Positions 9,690 to 17,754 are shown, numbered from the stretch's first letter. The stretch: DNA of 43,757 bases from Chloroflexota bacterium (GCA_013388735.1 JACAES010000135.1:1-43757), one strand, 5' to 3'. The notes: generated by a model from the letters alone, not told the origin. Numbers and translations are program-made.

Positions 9690-10700
9690 ATGTCAAAAGT
9701 TATACTAGAAGTCAATGAACTGACAACCAACTATGTCACCCGGTTTCGGGAAAAAATCTATGCTGTTGATCACGTTTCCCTGAAGGTTGAAGAGGGCAAA
9801 TCGGTCGGTATTGCCGGTGAATCGGGCTGCGGGAAATCCACGCTTGCGCTCAGCCTGATGGGGTATTACTTCGCACCGCTGCACTATTCCAGCGGGGAGA
9901 TCATCGTTGATGGGCGAAATATTTCGGGGATGGACCCGGACGACGTTCGCAAAACTATCCTGGGGCGCGAGATTTCCTATATCCCCCAGGCCGCGATGAA
10001 CGCGCTCAACCCGACGCAGAGGGTCATCAACTTCATCGAGGATGTCATTCAGGCGCATTATCCCAAGACCACCAAAAAAGAGATTTACGAACTTGCCAGG
10101 GAGCGGTTTGAACTGCTGGGTCTGCCGGCGGAAGTGCTGCGAAAATATCCTGTTGAGCTGTCCGGCGGCATGAAGCAGCGCACCGTCATCGCCACTTCGG
10201 TGATTCTGTCCCCCAAAGTGCTGATCGCCGACGAGCCGTCCTCCGCGCTGGATGTGACCTCGCAGAAGATGGTCATCAAGATGATTATGGATCTGATGAA
10301 CAAAGGCATCATCAAGGCGCTGATCTTCATCACCCACGAACTTCCCCTGCTGTACAACGTCACCGACGACATCATGGTCATGTACGCCGGGCAGATCGTG
10401 GAGAGAGGGACAGCCGAGCAGATGGTCTTCGATCCCATTCATCCTTATACCAGGGCGCTGATGGGGTCAATCATCGTCCCGGAAGCCGGGCTGCGGGATG
10501 TCAAGCTGGCGGCTATCCCCGGCACGCCGCCCAATCTTAAAAATCCGCCGTCTGGATGCCGCTTTGCCGACCGCTGCAAATTTGTCAAACCGGAATGTCG
10601 GGCGATTTCGGTCGGACTGCGGGATGCCGGCGAGGGACGCGCCTATCGCTGCATCATACCGGAAGAAGACCTGAGAAAGGCTTACCAAAGTGAAGGATAA
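9690..10700 (+). CDS. ABC transporter ATP-binding protein, DppD/OppD type
   Basis: A 336-residue cytoplasmic ATPase that powers the importer as a heterodimer with the next gene's product. Walker A is GESGCGKST at 43-51. The Q-loop region is [12 protein letters not shown], the signature is LSGGMKQR, Walker B is [12 protein letters not shown], and the switch histidine is in FITHELP. The C-terminal oligopeptide-transporter extension carries the usual cysteine cluster ([15 protein letters not shown]). In some relatives this cluster binds an iron-sulfur centre; whether it does so here is unknown. The gene lies 8 bases after the permease gene. Confidence 0.93.
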   Translation: MSKVILEVNELTTNYVTRFREKIYAVDHVSLKVEEGKSVGIAGESGCGKSTLALSLMGYYFAPLHYSSGEIIVDGRNISGMDPDDVRKTILGREISYIPQAAMNALNPTQRVINFIEDVIQAHYPKTTKKEIYELARERFELLGLPAEVLRKYPVELSGGMKQRTVIATSVILSPKVLIADEPSSALDVTSQKMVIKMIMDLMNKGIIKALIFITHELPLLYNVTDDIMVMYAGQIVERGTAEQMVFDPIHPYTRALMGSIIVPEAGLRDVKLAAIPGTPPNLKNPPSGCRFADRCKFVKPECRAISVGLRDAGEGRAYRCIIPEEDLRKAYQSEG

Positions 10701-11499
10701 TACCGTCATACTGAGCGGCAGAGGGGTGACGAAGGTTTTCGGTTTTGGTGCCAATAAGACCGTCGCCGTAGATCATGTGGATTTCACCTTCAGGAAAGGC
10801 GAGATTATCTCCATCGTCGGCGAGTCGGGCAGTGGCAAAACCACGCTGGCAAAAATGCTGCTGGGGCTGGTCTCGCCCACCGAAGGAGAAATTTACTTCG
10901 ACGGGGAACTACGGGACATCCGCACCCACAAGAAGAAGCGGGAATACTGGAAGAACATCCAGGCGATCTTCCAGGACCCCTTCTCATCCTACAACATCTT
11001 CAGAAAGGTTGACGCCGTGCTGCTCGACTGCATTCGGATGCGCGGCGGCGGCAACCTGCCCTACGACGAGAAGCTGGAGATGATGAAAAGGGCTTGCAGT
11101 TTTGTCAATTTAAAGTTTGAGGAACTGACCAACAAATATCCCTTTGAACTGTCCGGCGGGCAGCAGCAGCGTTTGATGATCGCCCGCATCTTTTTGCTGA
11201 GTCCGAAAATCCTGCTGGCCGACGAACCGACCTCGATGATTGACGCCTGCTCGCGCGCGACCATCCTGGATATGCTGATGGGCCTGCGCAACGACATCGG
11301 CATGACACCGATTTTCATCACGCATGATATTGGACTGGCCTACTATGTCTCGGATACCGTTTACATCATGGAACATGGCAGATTTGTTGAAAGCGGCACT
11401 GCCGACCAGGTGATCCTGAACCCAAAAGAAGCCTACACCCGGCGGCTGCTCAGTGATGTTCCAAAACTCCATGAAGAATGGGATCTGTCAACGGTGTAA
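10690..11499 (+). CDS. ABC transporter ATP-binding protein, DppF/OppF type
   Basis: The second ATPase, 269 residues. Walker A is GESGSGKTT near 37-45, the signature LSGGQQQR, Walker [10 protein letters not shown], with D-loop [11 protein letters not shown] and FITHDIG. It is shorter than many DppF proteins because it lacks the C-terminal oligopeptide extension with cysteines, as is common for the F partner in sugar-type members. GTG 10690 overlaps the upstream stop by 11 bases, indicating translational coupling. It is the last gene of the transporter operon; I saw no clear terminator after it. Confidence 0.92.
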   Translation: MKDNTVILSGRGVTKVFGFGANKTVAVDHVDFTFRKGEIISIVGESGSGKTTLAKMLLGLVSPTEGEIYFDGELRDIRTHKKKREYWKNIQAIFQDPFSSYNIFRKVDAVLLDCIRMRGGGNLPYDEKLEMMKRACSFVNLKFEELTNKYPFELSGGQQQRLMIARIFLLSPKILLADEPTSMIDACSRATILDMLMGLRNDIGMTPIFITHDIGLAYYVSDTVYIMEHGRFVESGTADQVILNPKEAYTRRLLSDVPKLHEEWDLSTV

Positions 11500-11535
11500 T
11501 GCCGTATTAAACCCGGCTGTCAGAGCGGCGAGGCT

Positions 11536-11709
11536 GTGACTGAGCTTCTGGCAGGGAAGCAAAGGGCGATGGTGTTATGGGTCGAACCCAACGTTGGAAT
11601 CAGGCTTCGACAATTACGCGAGCAGCGGGGGCTGTCATTACGAGAACTGGCCGAAAAGTGCGGTTTATCAGCTTTCAGAATTCCGGCAGCAGTGCCGCCC
11701 GACTTCTGA
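11536..11709 (+). pseudogene. Fragment of an XRE-family helix-turn-helix regulator
   Basis: A plus-strand frame from GTG 11536 to the TGA at 11707-11709 encodes a recognisable start of a Cro/C1-type helix-turn-helix (VGIRLRQLREQRGLSLRELAEKCGLS). It then departs from the family at exactly the point where the next helix (usually beginning ANxISxxERG) should follow, and stops 13 codons later. No cupin or other sensor domain is found downstream. This looks like a truncated regulator. The rest of 11500-11959 holds no supported gene. Confidence 0.6.
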
Positions 11710-11959
11710 TCGTTTTTCAGGCTGCCGATGGCAAGCGCCAAGCAGGGCAGCACCATTTGCAGCGGTGACGCTTTGCTGCCATCGCATTGCATACAGCAGA
11801 CGCCGGCGCTGAGCTGCGCCGATTGTGAAATCTGCAACGAATCGTTCAGCAGCGCGTATAGGGATATAGAAACCTGAGGCCGAACGCCGGCGGAGAGGCT
11901 GGAGCAAAATGCCTGAGAGTGAGCGGCCTCTTTCGTTACAAAGGCAGAAAGTCCACTCT

Positions 11960-12145
11960 ATGTCTATCGTCACGATTATCGCTCTGTTGATCGCCCTGGC
12001 CGCCCTCGTTACACTGCTGCCCCGGCCCACTTCCTCTAAAAAATGCGGCCTGGGCTATAAGGCGATTTGTTCCTTCGCGCCGATCAGCACTGTGCTGCTG
12101 CTGGGCGTGGCCGGCGTCGTGTGGCTGATCGGCAGCCTGGCCTGA
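11960..12145 (+). CDS. Small two-helix membrane protein with CGLGYKAIC turn
   Basis: A 61-residue protein, or 78 if the upstream ATG at 11909 is used. Two hydrophobic helices (about residues 2-17 and 40-58) flank a polar turn, RPTSSKKCGLGYKAICSFAPIST, with two cysteines six residues apart (C-x6-C). I do not recognise a named family. The helix-loop-helix layout with paired cysteines looks conserved rather than random, and a terminator-like hairpin follows. ATG 11960 is preferred because the hydrophobic helix then starts immediately, as in many tiny membrane proteins. Confidence 0.6.
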   Translation: MSIVTIIALLIALAALVTLLPRPTSSKKCGLGYKAICSFAPISTVLLLGVAGVVWLIGSLA

Positions 12146-12160
12146 CCGGGCTGCATCAGC

Positions 12161-12191
12161 GGAGGGCGCGGGCCTGTGATGCGCCCTCCTT
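12161..12191 (+). terminator. Terminator-like hairpin after the small membrane protein gene
   Basis: GGAGGGCGC (12161-12169) pairs with GCGCCCTCC (12181-12189) around an 11-base loop and is followed by only two T residues. It is a strong stem with a weak tail, so this is a moderate-confidence call. Confidence 0.5.
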
Positions 12192-12262
12192 CCCGATTTG
12201 GCCGCCGCTGCTTTGCAGGCGTGCCTGACCGCCGCCGCGTTTCGCGGACGAGGCGGCCTGTC

Positions 12263-13012
12263 TCATGGCCGGCAGCCGATAGGCCGTTCCGGCAGCCCGG
12301 CGATATTGAGCGGCATCCCCAGGTAAGGCGAAGGGTCGAGCGTGTTGCCGATCCGTGCCTCGTTCAAAAACGCGCCGCTGGCGTCCGCCAGGACGATGCT
12401 GAAATGCAGGTGCAGGCCGACCGGCGCGGGGCTGTTCCCGGCGTATTCGCCCTGGAAGCCCAGCAGCCGTCCCTGTTCAACCGGAATTTCGCTCGCGCCG
12501 GGCGGAAAGTCGGCGGCGATGAACGAGCGCGCGCCGTCGCGGGAAGCCATGTGCGTGTAATACGTCCAGATCGTGCGGCCCGGCTGGAGCGGGTCGTCGT
12601 GCCGGATGATGACCGAGGCTTTCCAGTCCGGCAGGCGCGACAGATAGCCATCATAAGCGGCGTAAACCGGCACTTCGCCCGGCGCGCCATCCCCAAAAAT
12701 GTCCAGCCCGCTGTGGGTGTTCAAAACCGTGTAAGGCCCGGCGGGGTCGTTCCACAGTAAACCGATCAGCCCGTCGGACGGCAGGATGAACGGCGCGCCG
12801 GGGCAGGTCTGCTGCCGCATCGCGGTCGTCAGTTCGGCGCGCGCCGCCGGTTCGGTGAACCAGCGCCGGATAGGGTGCAGGCTGTTGCTGTGCCCGCCGC
12901 TGTAAAACTTCAGCCCGAAGTACGTCCCGGCTGCCACCACCAGCGATAAACCCACCGCCAGCAGCAGGCATCCCCGGCGCGGAGCGTGTTTGAGCCGCTG
13001 CCATAAGAGCAT
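12263..13012 (-). CDS. M23-family peptidase-like membrane-anchored protein
   Basis: A 249-residue protein with one N-terminal membrane helix (about 14-36) and an external LytM/M23-like domain. The metal-binding pattern is present: H100-x3-D104 in THSGLDIFGD and H201-x-H203 in GLHLHF. M23 enzymes are zinc endopeptidases cutting cell-wall peptide bridges, and many relatives instead activate other hydrolases. Because both ligand motifs are kept, catalysis is plausible. The spacing of about 100 residues between motifs is somewhat large. The gene diverges from the secreted-protein gene that starts at 13117. Confidence 0.82.
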   Translation of the reverse strand: MLLWQRLKHAPRRGCLLLAVGLSLVVAAGTYFGLKFYSGGHSNSLHPIRRWFTEPAARAELTTAMRQQTCPGAPFILPSDGLIGLLWNDPAGPYTVLNTHSGLDIFGDGAPGEVPVYAAYDGYLSRLPDWKASVIIRHDDPLQPGRTIWTYYTHMASRDGARSFIAADFPPGASEIPVEQGRLLGFQGEYAGNSPAPVGLHLHFSIVLADASGAFLNEARIGNTLDPSPYLGMPLNIAGLPERPIGCRP

Positions 13013-13074
13013 GTATCAAACCGCCTTAAACAATTTATCCACCAGATTTAAGCCCGAGTATCCACGATATTCTA

Positions 13075-13080
13075 TATAAT
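13075..13080 (+). promoter_or_regulatory. -10 box for the secreted protein gene
   Basis: TATAAT at 13075-13080 sits in an AT-rich stretch. No good -35 lies 16-18 bp upstream. Transcription would start near 13087, giving a leader of about 30 bases that includes the ribosome site AAAGGAG (13104-13110). Confidence 0.45.
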
Positions 13081-13116
13081 AAATGTTAAGTTTTCTTGCC
13101 TCGAAAGGAGTAAACG

Positions 13117-14433
13117 GTGAAGAAGGGTATATTATTGGTCGTTCTGGTTCTGCTGATCGGCACCCTGACGCCGGTTCTGGCACAGCGCAATAGTGGCAAG
13201 TCCGACGCGCAGGCGGTCGCCGACAGGCTGGCGGACGGGCGGCAGGCGGTCGTGCCGGGCGACCTGCTGGCCGATGAGCAGTTTGACGATGATACTTCCT
13301 GGGAAGATTTTGAAGGCGATAATTCTAGCGGGCAGGTACTAAATGGCACTTACCAGATGCAGGTGGAAGAAAACTACTTTGTTTTTGAAATAGACCGGGA
13401 TGACCATACCGATGTCATCATCGAAGTGGACACCGAGCAGCTTTCTAAAAGCCTGGTGAATTCTTACGGCCTGATGTGCCGCGCCGACCCGGAATACAGC
13501 GGCGCGGGTTATTATTTCTGGATTTCCGGTGATGGTTATTATGCCATCCAGAAACACACCGGCAAGTCCGGCGAATTTGAAACGCTGGTGGATTGGGAGG
13601 AGTCGAAAGTCATCAACCAGGGGCGGGACAGCAACCACATCACCGCCGTCTGCGCGGGCGATTATCTGGCGCTGTACGTGGGCGATACCCTGCTGGCCGA
13701 AGCCACCGATCGCGACTACAGCGAAGGGCGCGCCGGGCTGACCGTGAGCGCCTACGACAGCGGAAGTGCCAGTGTCGCTTTTGATAACCTGCGCGTGTGG
13801 GAGGCGCTGACCGACAGCAAACCGTCGTCCGTTAAGCCTCCGAAAAACAGCACCGTCCGGTTAGTGGATTATGCCGGCCAGCCGCAGTCGGTCGTCCGGG
13901 AACTTCAGAACCTCGGTTTTGTTTCGCCCGGAGGCGGCCTGGTGTTCACGGAAGATCGCGCTTTCTTCACCGGGCAGGGAAGCTGGTTTACCCCGCTGGC
14001 GCGGCGTTCCCCGAACACGCATATCATCATGGCCGGCGAACTGACCTTTACAGTGGGCAGCGCGAACGACCTGGAACAGTGCAGCCTGATGGCGCGCATT
14101 GGCATGGACAGCAGCGGCGCGGCGACGACCTTCGCTGAAGTCGGCCTGACCAACGCCGGGGAACTGTACATTCTGGATCGGTTTTCCCCCAGCAGCAATG
14201 CCAATGTCACCGTTGGCGAAACGATTCTCGACATCAGCCGCCCGGTGCATATCGTGTTCACGATGATCGGCAGCCGGGCGAACGTTTTCGTGGATGGCGA
14301 GCTGGCTTTGAGCGATGTGCCGATTCAGGAACGCGGCGGCATTTACGGCATCGCGCTGGTCGGCAAAGGGGCAGGCGCGCGCTGCGAAGGTCGCAACATC
14401 TGGGTCTATCAGGTGCCGTCGGGCAGGAAATAA
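13117..14433 (+). CDS. Secreted protein with two lectin-like beta-sandwich domains
   Basis: A 438-residue exported protein. A signal peptide covers residues 1-22 (MKKGILLV, hydrophobic core, VLAQ). Two concanavalin-like jelly-roll regions are suggested: about 50-225 (DDTSWEDFEG, then FDNLRVWEAL, the usual last strand of DUF1080/laminin-G-type folds) and about 275-435 (ending CEGRNIWVYQVPS). No catalytic motif is recognised. A role in glycan or surface binding is inference. The start is GTG 13117, placed by AAAGGAG at 13104-13110. The gene ends at a strong terminator. Confidence 0.75.
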   Translation: MKKGILLVVLVLLIGTLTPVLAQRNSGKSDAQAVADRLADGRQAVVPGDLLADEQFDDDTSWEDFEGDNSSGQVLNGTYQMQVEENYFVFEIDRDDHTDVIIEVDTEQLSKSLVNSYGLMCRADPEYSGAGYYFWISGDGYYAIQKHTGKSGEFETLVDWEESKVINQGRDSNHITAVCAGDYLALYVGDTLLAEATDRDYSEGRAGLTVSAYDSGSASVAFDNLRVWEALTDSKPSSVKPPKNSTVRLVDYAGQPQSVVRELQNLGFVSPGGGLVFTEDRAFFTGQGSWFTPLARRSPNTHIIMAGELTFTVGSANDLEQCSLMARIGMDSSGAATTFAEVGLTNAGELYILDRFSPSSNANVTVGETILDISRPVHIVFTMIGSRANVFVDGELALSDVPIQERGGIYGIALVGKGAGARCEGRNIWVYQVPSGRK

Positions 14434-14443
14434 CGTGAACGGC

Positions 14444-14478
14444 GCGGGCGGACGAATGATAAGTTCGCCCGCTTTTTT
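14444..14478 (+). terminator. Rho-independent terminator
   Basis: GCGGGCGGAC (14444-14453) pairs with GTTCGCCCGC (14463-14472, one G-T pair) around a 9-base loop, followed by TTTTTT at 14473-14478. It ends the secreted-protein gene and lies between two converging genes. Confidence 0.88.
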
Positions 14479-15406
14479 ATTCGCTTTCGCGCAGATCATC
14501 AAATCCTATCTCGACCATCCAGGCGCAGATGACCATCTCGCCGGAAGTATCCGGCCTGGGGATATTGTCGGATTGCGGCAGGCCGTTGTAACCGCGCAGA
14601 TAACCGAATGCGCCGTCAATCTGGTTGCGCGCCGCCGGCGACAGGTCGGCGTCACCGATGGCGATGGCGTGAATGTGGATAGGCGAGCCGGGGTATAACT
14701 CGCCGGTATCGCGCAGCCAGGCGGCGAACCCGGCCAGCCGCAGGGCGCGGATCATCGGCCAGATGTCGTCGCTTAAAACGCGCCAATCCTGGCGGCTGCG
14801 TACCGAAAGGTCGACCGCGCCGCCGCCGTCGTGCGTGCCAAAACTGGCCGATACGCCGCCGGGGTTATAACTGCCCTGCATGATGGCCTGCCGGAAATCC
14901 ACGCTGCCGCCCTGAGCGTGGTAAAGCGCCTGGGCATGGTCGAGCATCGCCAGAGTGCGGGCGTTCAGCACCGCATAACCGATTCGAATCTGTGTGTAAT
15001 CGTCGGGCGGGCGCCGGCAGCCTTCGGGGTCAATCGCCGCGCCGGAAGGGGAATCCGCCGGCTGCCCGGCCAGCGGCTCCAGCCAGTATTCCGCCGGCTG
15101 TGGGCTGCCTTCCGCCGTCCAGCCGGTCTGCGCCCCGTAGCGCACCTGCCACCAGACGTAACCGTCGGCGCAGCGCGGGCCGTCTGTTACCTGGAAGATG
15201 TCGCCGCCGGGGATGCTGCCCAGTAAAAGCCCCTGTGTGGTTGGTTCTCGGCGCAGGTTGTTGGCGCTGTCGTGCGTCACCCGCGCCCACAGGCCGAGAC
15301 TCAGCCGGGTCGCCAGATGCTCCGGGGATGGGCAGGCCGGCGGCTGCGCCTGGACAGAAGCAGTCATGATTGAAAAGGCCAGCAGGCATAAGGCCACATA
15401 CTTCAT
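14477..15406 (-). CDS. Secreted SH3b-domain protein with an M15-like peptidase region
   Basis: A 309-residue exported protein with signal peptide residues 1-20 (SVQA-QPP). Residues about 37-102 form a bacterial SH3 domain (NNLRREPTTQGLLLGSIPGGDIF, then WWQVRYGAQTGWTAEG). Residues 130-300 contain GTHDGGGAVDLSV and HIHAIAIGD. The H192, D199 and H244/H246 spacing resembles the metal site of M15/VanY-type D-alanyl-D-alanine peptidases. A cell-wall hydrolase or amidase role is likely but not proven. The gene converges on the secreted-protein gene across the terminator at 14444-14478. Confidence 0.72.
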   Translation of the reverse strand: MKYVALCLLAFSIMTASVQAQPPACPSPEHLATRLSLGLWARVTHDSANNLRREPTTQGLLLGSIPGGDIFQVTDGPRCADGYVWWQVRYGAQTGWTAEGSPQPAEYWLEPLAGQPADSPSGAAIDPEGCRRPPDDYTQIRIGYAVLNARTLAMLDHAQALYHAQGGSVDFRQAIMQGSYNPGGVSASFGTHDGGGAVDLSVRSRQDWRVLSDDIWPMIRALRLAGFAAWLRDTGELYPGSPIHIHAIAIGDADLSPAARNQIDGAFGYLRGYNGLPQSDNIPRPDTSGEMVICAWMVEIGFDDLRESE

Positions 15407-15486
15407 CAGGGCATCTCCGTCTCTATGCTGCTGCCATTATGCCACTATCGAAGGGCTGCCCGCCTGACGCGAAGGCGGCGAATCAG

Positions 15487-15509
15487 AAACGGGGCGCTGG
15501 CTGCGCCCC
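15487..15509 (-). terminator. Weak terminator of the VOC gene
   Basis: On the minus strand GGGGCGC (15509-15503) pairs with GCGCCCC (15497-15491) around a 5-base loop and is followed by GTTT. The stem is strong and the tail short. Confidence 0.5.
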
Positions 15510-15533
15510 GTCGGGGTGTTCGTGTCACCGGTA

Positions 15534-15953
15534 TTACTGGGCAAAACTGCCGCTTCGCATGATGGCTTCAATCTCCTCCAGCGGCACCTGCTTCACCGTT
15601 TTGGCGAACGTCAGATGGTAGCCATCGGGATCGAGAACGCTGTAGGCGCGGTCGCCCCAGTATTTGTCTTCGATGGGCGCGGCGATCTTCACGCCTTTGG
15701 CCTGCACCTCGGCATAGTGTTTGTCCAGGTCGGCTTCGTCGGGGACGAAAACCATAAAGTCCACACCGGCCCCGCCGCGCGGCTGGTCAAGAGCGATGCC
15801 CAGACCTAACGTGGCTTTGCCCAGGCTGACGATGCCGAACATGTTTTTGCCATCCGGCCCGGCCATCACAAAATCCTGCTTAAAACCCAGTTTTTCGGTG
15901 TAAAAAGCGATGCTGGCATCCACATCCTGAACGGTGAAAATCGGCATAATCAT
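15534..15953 (-). CDS. VOC-family (glyoxalase/bleomycin-resistance fold) protein
   Basis: A 139-residue vicinal-oxygen-chelate protein made of two beta-alpha-beta-beta-beta modules: residues 1-57 (MIMPIFTVQDVDASIAFYTEKLGF) and 62-125 (VDFMVFVPDEADLD, then YSVLDPDGYHLTFAK). The family includes glyoxalases, dioxygenases and drug-binding resistance proteins. This subgroup (VQDVDASIAFYxxxLGF) is usually annotated glyoxalase/bleomycin resistance, and the substrate cannot be read from the sequence. It is a single gene with its own strong promoter (15988-16016) and a LexA-box-like palindrome at 16017-16028. Confidence 0.85.
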   Translation of the reverse strand: MIMPIFTVQDVDASIAFYTEKLGFKQDFVMAGPDGKNMFGIVSLGKATLGLGIALDQPRGGAGVDFMVFVPDEADLDKHYAEVQAKGVKIAAPIEDKYWGDRAYSVLDPDGYHLTFAKTVKQVPLEEIEAIMRSGSFAQ

Positions 15954-15987
15954 AATGCTGTTCCTCCCAATATCCTTCGACAGGTTA

Positions 15988-16016
15988 AGAATAGCATTTA
16001 TGTTCTAATCTGTCAA
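15988..16016 (-). promoter_or_regulatory. Sigma-70-type promoter of the VOC gene
   Basis: Reading the minus strand, the -35 TTGACA (16016-16011) is a perfect match. The spacer is 17 bp and the -10 is TATTCT (15993-15988). Transcription would start near 15980, leaving a leader of about 27 bases with a GGGAGG ribosome site. Confidence 0.75.
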
Positions 16017-16028
16017 GAACATATGTTC
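16017..16028. promoter_or_regulatory. LexA-box-like palindrome GAACATATGTTC
   Basis: A perfect 12-bp palindrome directly adjoining the -35 of the VOC gene. It equals the GAAC-N4-GTTC consensus of Gram-positive-type LexA/DinR boxes. Further GTTC and GAAC half sites occur at 16002-16005 and 16017-16020. This suggests SOS-type or similar repression; LexA binding is inference. Confidence 0.5.
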
Positions 16029-16036
16029 CTAAAGGG

Positions 16037-16254
16037 TGCATTTCAAGTTGGTGCAGAGTCCTTTTGCCCTCGCCCCCTCGCACTCAGGGGACGGCCCTCA
16101 CCCCCGTCCCCTCTCCCGAACGGGCCTTCGGCACTGGGAGAGGGGCGAAAATCAGCCCCGTCGCCGTCGCTTCCCCCTTCTCCTAGCTGCGGAGCAGCGG
16201 TCGGGAGAAGCGGGTCAGGGGGATGAGGGCGAAATCGCACTGAAATGAAATGCA
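16037..16254 (-). repeat. MITE-like palindromic repeat, copy 2 (inverted)
   Basis: A 218-bp inverted copy of the repeat at 1267-1457. The right end (cactgaaatgaaatgca, 16238-16254) is the near-exact complement of the left end of copy 1, and the left end is tgcatttcaa. The two internal hairpins (gtcccctctcccg with gggagaggggc, and cccccttctcc with ggagaagcggg) and the linker with aaaatcag are shared. Together with the VOC promoter it fills the 333-base gap between flanking minus-strand genes. Confidence 0.78.
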
Positions 16255-16287
16255 CCTGTTCTTAAACCAGGACTCGCCGCAGCGCGC

Positions 16288-16902
16288 CTACGAATTGGCC
16301 GGCCGGGCATACCGCGCCAGCGCCAGCCGCCCGACACCCTGTACCATCGCGTAGTTGAGGGCGAAGCTGACCGCCGCGCCGATGAAGGGGACAAGTTTGG
16401 CGAGCGACTTGCCCAGCACGCGCAGCGCGAACTTCATGGCGACCTCGAAGGCTGCTTCGCTCAACCGCCGCCCGCCGGCAAGAATCAGATAGTGACGCAG
16501 CTGGCGCTCGCGTTCGCTGACCTGCCCCTGGCCGTACAGTTCGGCGATGAAATCCACCAGGATGGCCTGCATCCGCAGCGAAAGAACGATGTCCACCGGC
16601 AGGGCGATGGGCAGGGTAATAAAACCGCCCAGCCCGGTGATCGCGCCGACCACACCGCAGCGGAAGGACTGCCGCCCGATGACGCGCGCCAGCAGCCGGT
16701 CGGCGGGCAGGTGTGGATTATCTGTCCGCAGCCGTTCATAATAGCGGCGCAGACTGGCGCTGTCCGGGTCGAAAAAATCGTTGAGGGCGCGCCGTCCGAC
16801 CGTGAGCAGAAAGACGGCCATCACGCCCAGGATAATCAGCGGCACGATGCAGGCCAGCGCCAGGCCGATCAGAAACAGCGTTGTTAAATCAGAGGTCGTC
16901 AT
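16288..16902 (-). CDS. EcsC-like membrane-associated protein
   Basis: A 204-residue protein. An N-terminal membrane helix (about 8-36) precedes a region matching the EcsC-family pattern: GVVGAITGLGGFITLPIALPVDIVLSLRMQAILVDFIAELYGQG (residues about 85-125) and LAKLVPFIGAAVSFALNYAMVQGVGRLA (about 165-195), each with glycine-rich amphipathic stretches. In Bacillus subtilis EcsC is encoded with an ABC transporter, but its biochemical role is unknown. The gene is followed 18 bases upstream by the lipoprotein gene, so the two may be transcribed together from about 17760. Confidence 0.7.
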   Translation of the reverse strand: MTTSDLTTLFLIGLALACIVPLIILGVMAVFLLTVGRRALNDFFDPDSASLRRYYERLRTDNPHLPADRLLARVIGRQSFRCGVVGAITGLGGFITLPIALPVDIVLSLRMQAILVDFIAELYGQGQVSERERQLRHYLILAGGRRLSEAAFEVAMKFALRVLGKSLAKLVPFIGAAVSFALNYAMVQGVGRLALARYARPANS

Positions 16903-16920
16903 TGGTTTTGTCCCCCGGTG

Positions 16921-17754
16921 TCAGCATCCGAACGGCACGGTGATGTTAGGCTCCGAACCGATGTCGTACAGATCATAACGCAGCAAAAGCTGGCCGCTGA
17001 CGGGAAGCTGCCGGTCAAAGATGATGGCATTGGTCACGTCCAGGTTGACGTAAAAGCGGATGACGGCGTTCCGCGCCGGCGCGAACCACAGTTCGCCGCC
17101 GGTCAGCGCAATCGAGCCTTCGTCACTCAGGCGCACCGCCGGCAGGTTGAGATCGGCGGTGCTGAAGGTGTACAGCCAGGCTTCCTCACCGTTGAGGGTG
17201 GCACGTTTGCCGGCAAACGTGGCGCGGTTCACGCCGCCGACCAGCATCCCGGCGCGCAGGTCGGCAGCTGTCGCCGCGTCCGGCCCGCCGCTGCACATCC
17301 CTTCGCGCACCAGGAAGGCATCCGCGCCCAGGCGGACGGCTTCGAAGGCGCTGTCCTGCCGCCCCAGCAGCTCGCCGGACGTGCTGACGACCACCCGTCG
17401 CGCCGTTCCCAGTTGGCGATACCAGATTTCCGCCTGTGTGGTGGCGCTGGTCTGGCGCGGCGTGCCGGCGAACACGCCGTCAAAGGCCAGTTCGACTACG
17501 TACCGCCAGCCGGGCAGCGCCGTCAGGTTGGCGTCCACTTCCGGCAGCGCCAGCGGCCCTTCGTAGCCGGGGGGTGGGGCGTTGGCGGTCAAAAACTGCG
17601 CCGTCGCCAGCCCTTCGATGGAAGCCGGGGTCGGCAGGTCTTCGATGCGCTGCCCGCGCCCGCCGCTGCACGCGGCCAGCAACGCCAGCACAGCCAGCAA
17701 AACGATGCCTGCCGGTCGGTGTGGTTTTGTGAGGTTCATGTGATGTGGTGTCAT
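16921..17754 (-). CDS. Predicted lipoprotein, LppX/LprG-like fold possible
   Basis: A 277-residue protein with a signal peptide ending in a lipobox (VLALLAAC, Cys about residue 29), so it should be lipid-anchored outside the membrane. The mature part has alternating beta-rich segments (WRYVVELAFDGVF, TTQAEIWYRQLGTARRVVVSTSGELLGRQDSAF) seen in predicted outer-face carrier lipoproteins of Chloroflexota. The resemblance to the LppX/LprG half-barrel fold is weak and only suggestive. It could start at ATG 17754 or at ATG 17739 (MNLTKPH). It probably heads a two-gene unit with the EcsC-like gene. Confidence 0.7.
   Translation of the reverse strand: MTPHHMNLTKPHRPAGIVLLAVLALLAACSGGRGQRIEDLPTPASIEGLATAQFLTANAPPPGYEGPLALPEVDANLTALPGWRYVVELAFDGVFAGTPRQTSATTQAEIWYRQLGTARRVVVSTSGELLGRQDSAFEAVRLGADAFLVREGMCSGGPDAATAADLRAGMLVGGVNRATFAGKRATLNGEEAWLYTFSTADLNLPAVRLSDEGSIALTGGELWFAPARNAVIRFYVNLDVTNAIIFDRQLPVSGQLLLRYDLYDIGSEPNITVPFGC

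Noticed and set aside
11668-12030. 120-residue open frame on the minus strand over 11.7-12.0 kb
   Set aside because: No ribosome site, no motif, and it crosses the plus-strand small membrane protein gene.
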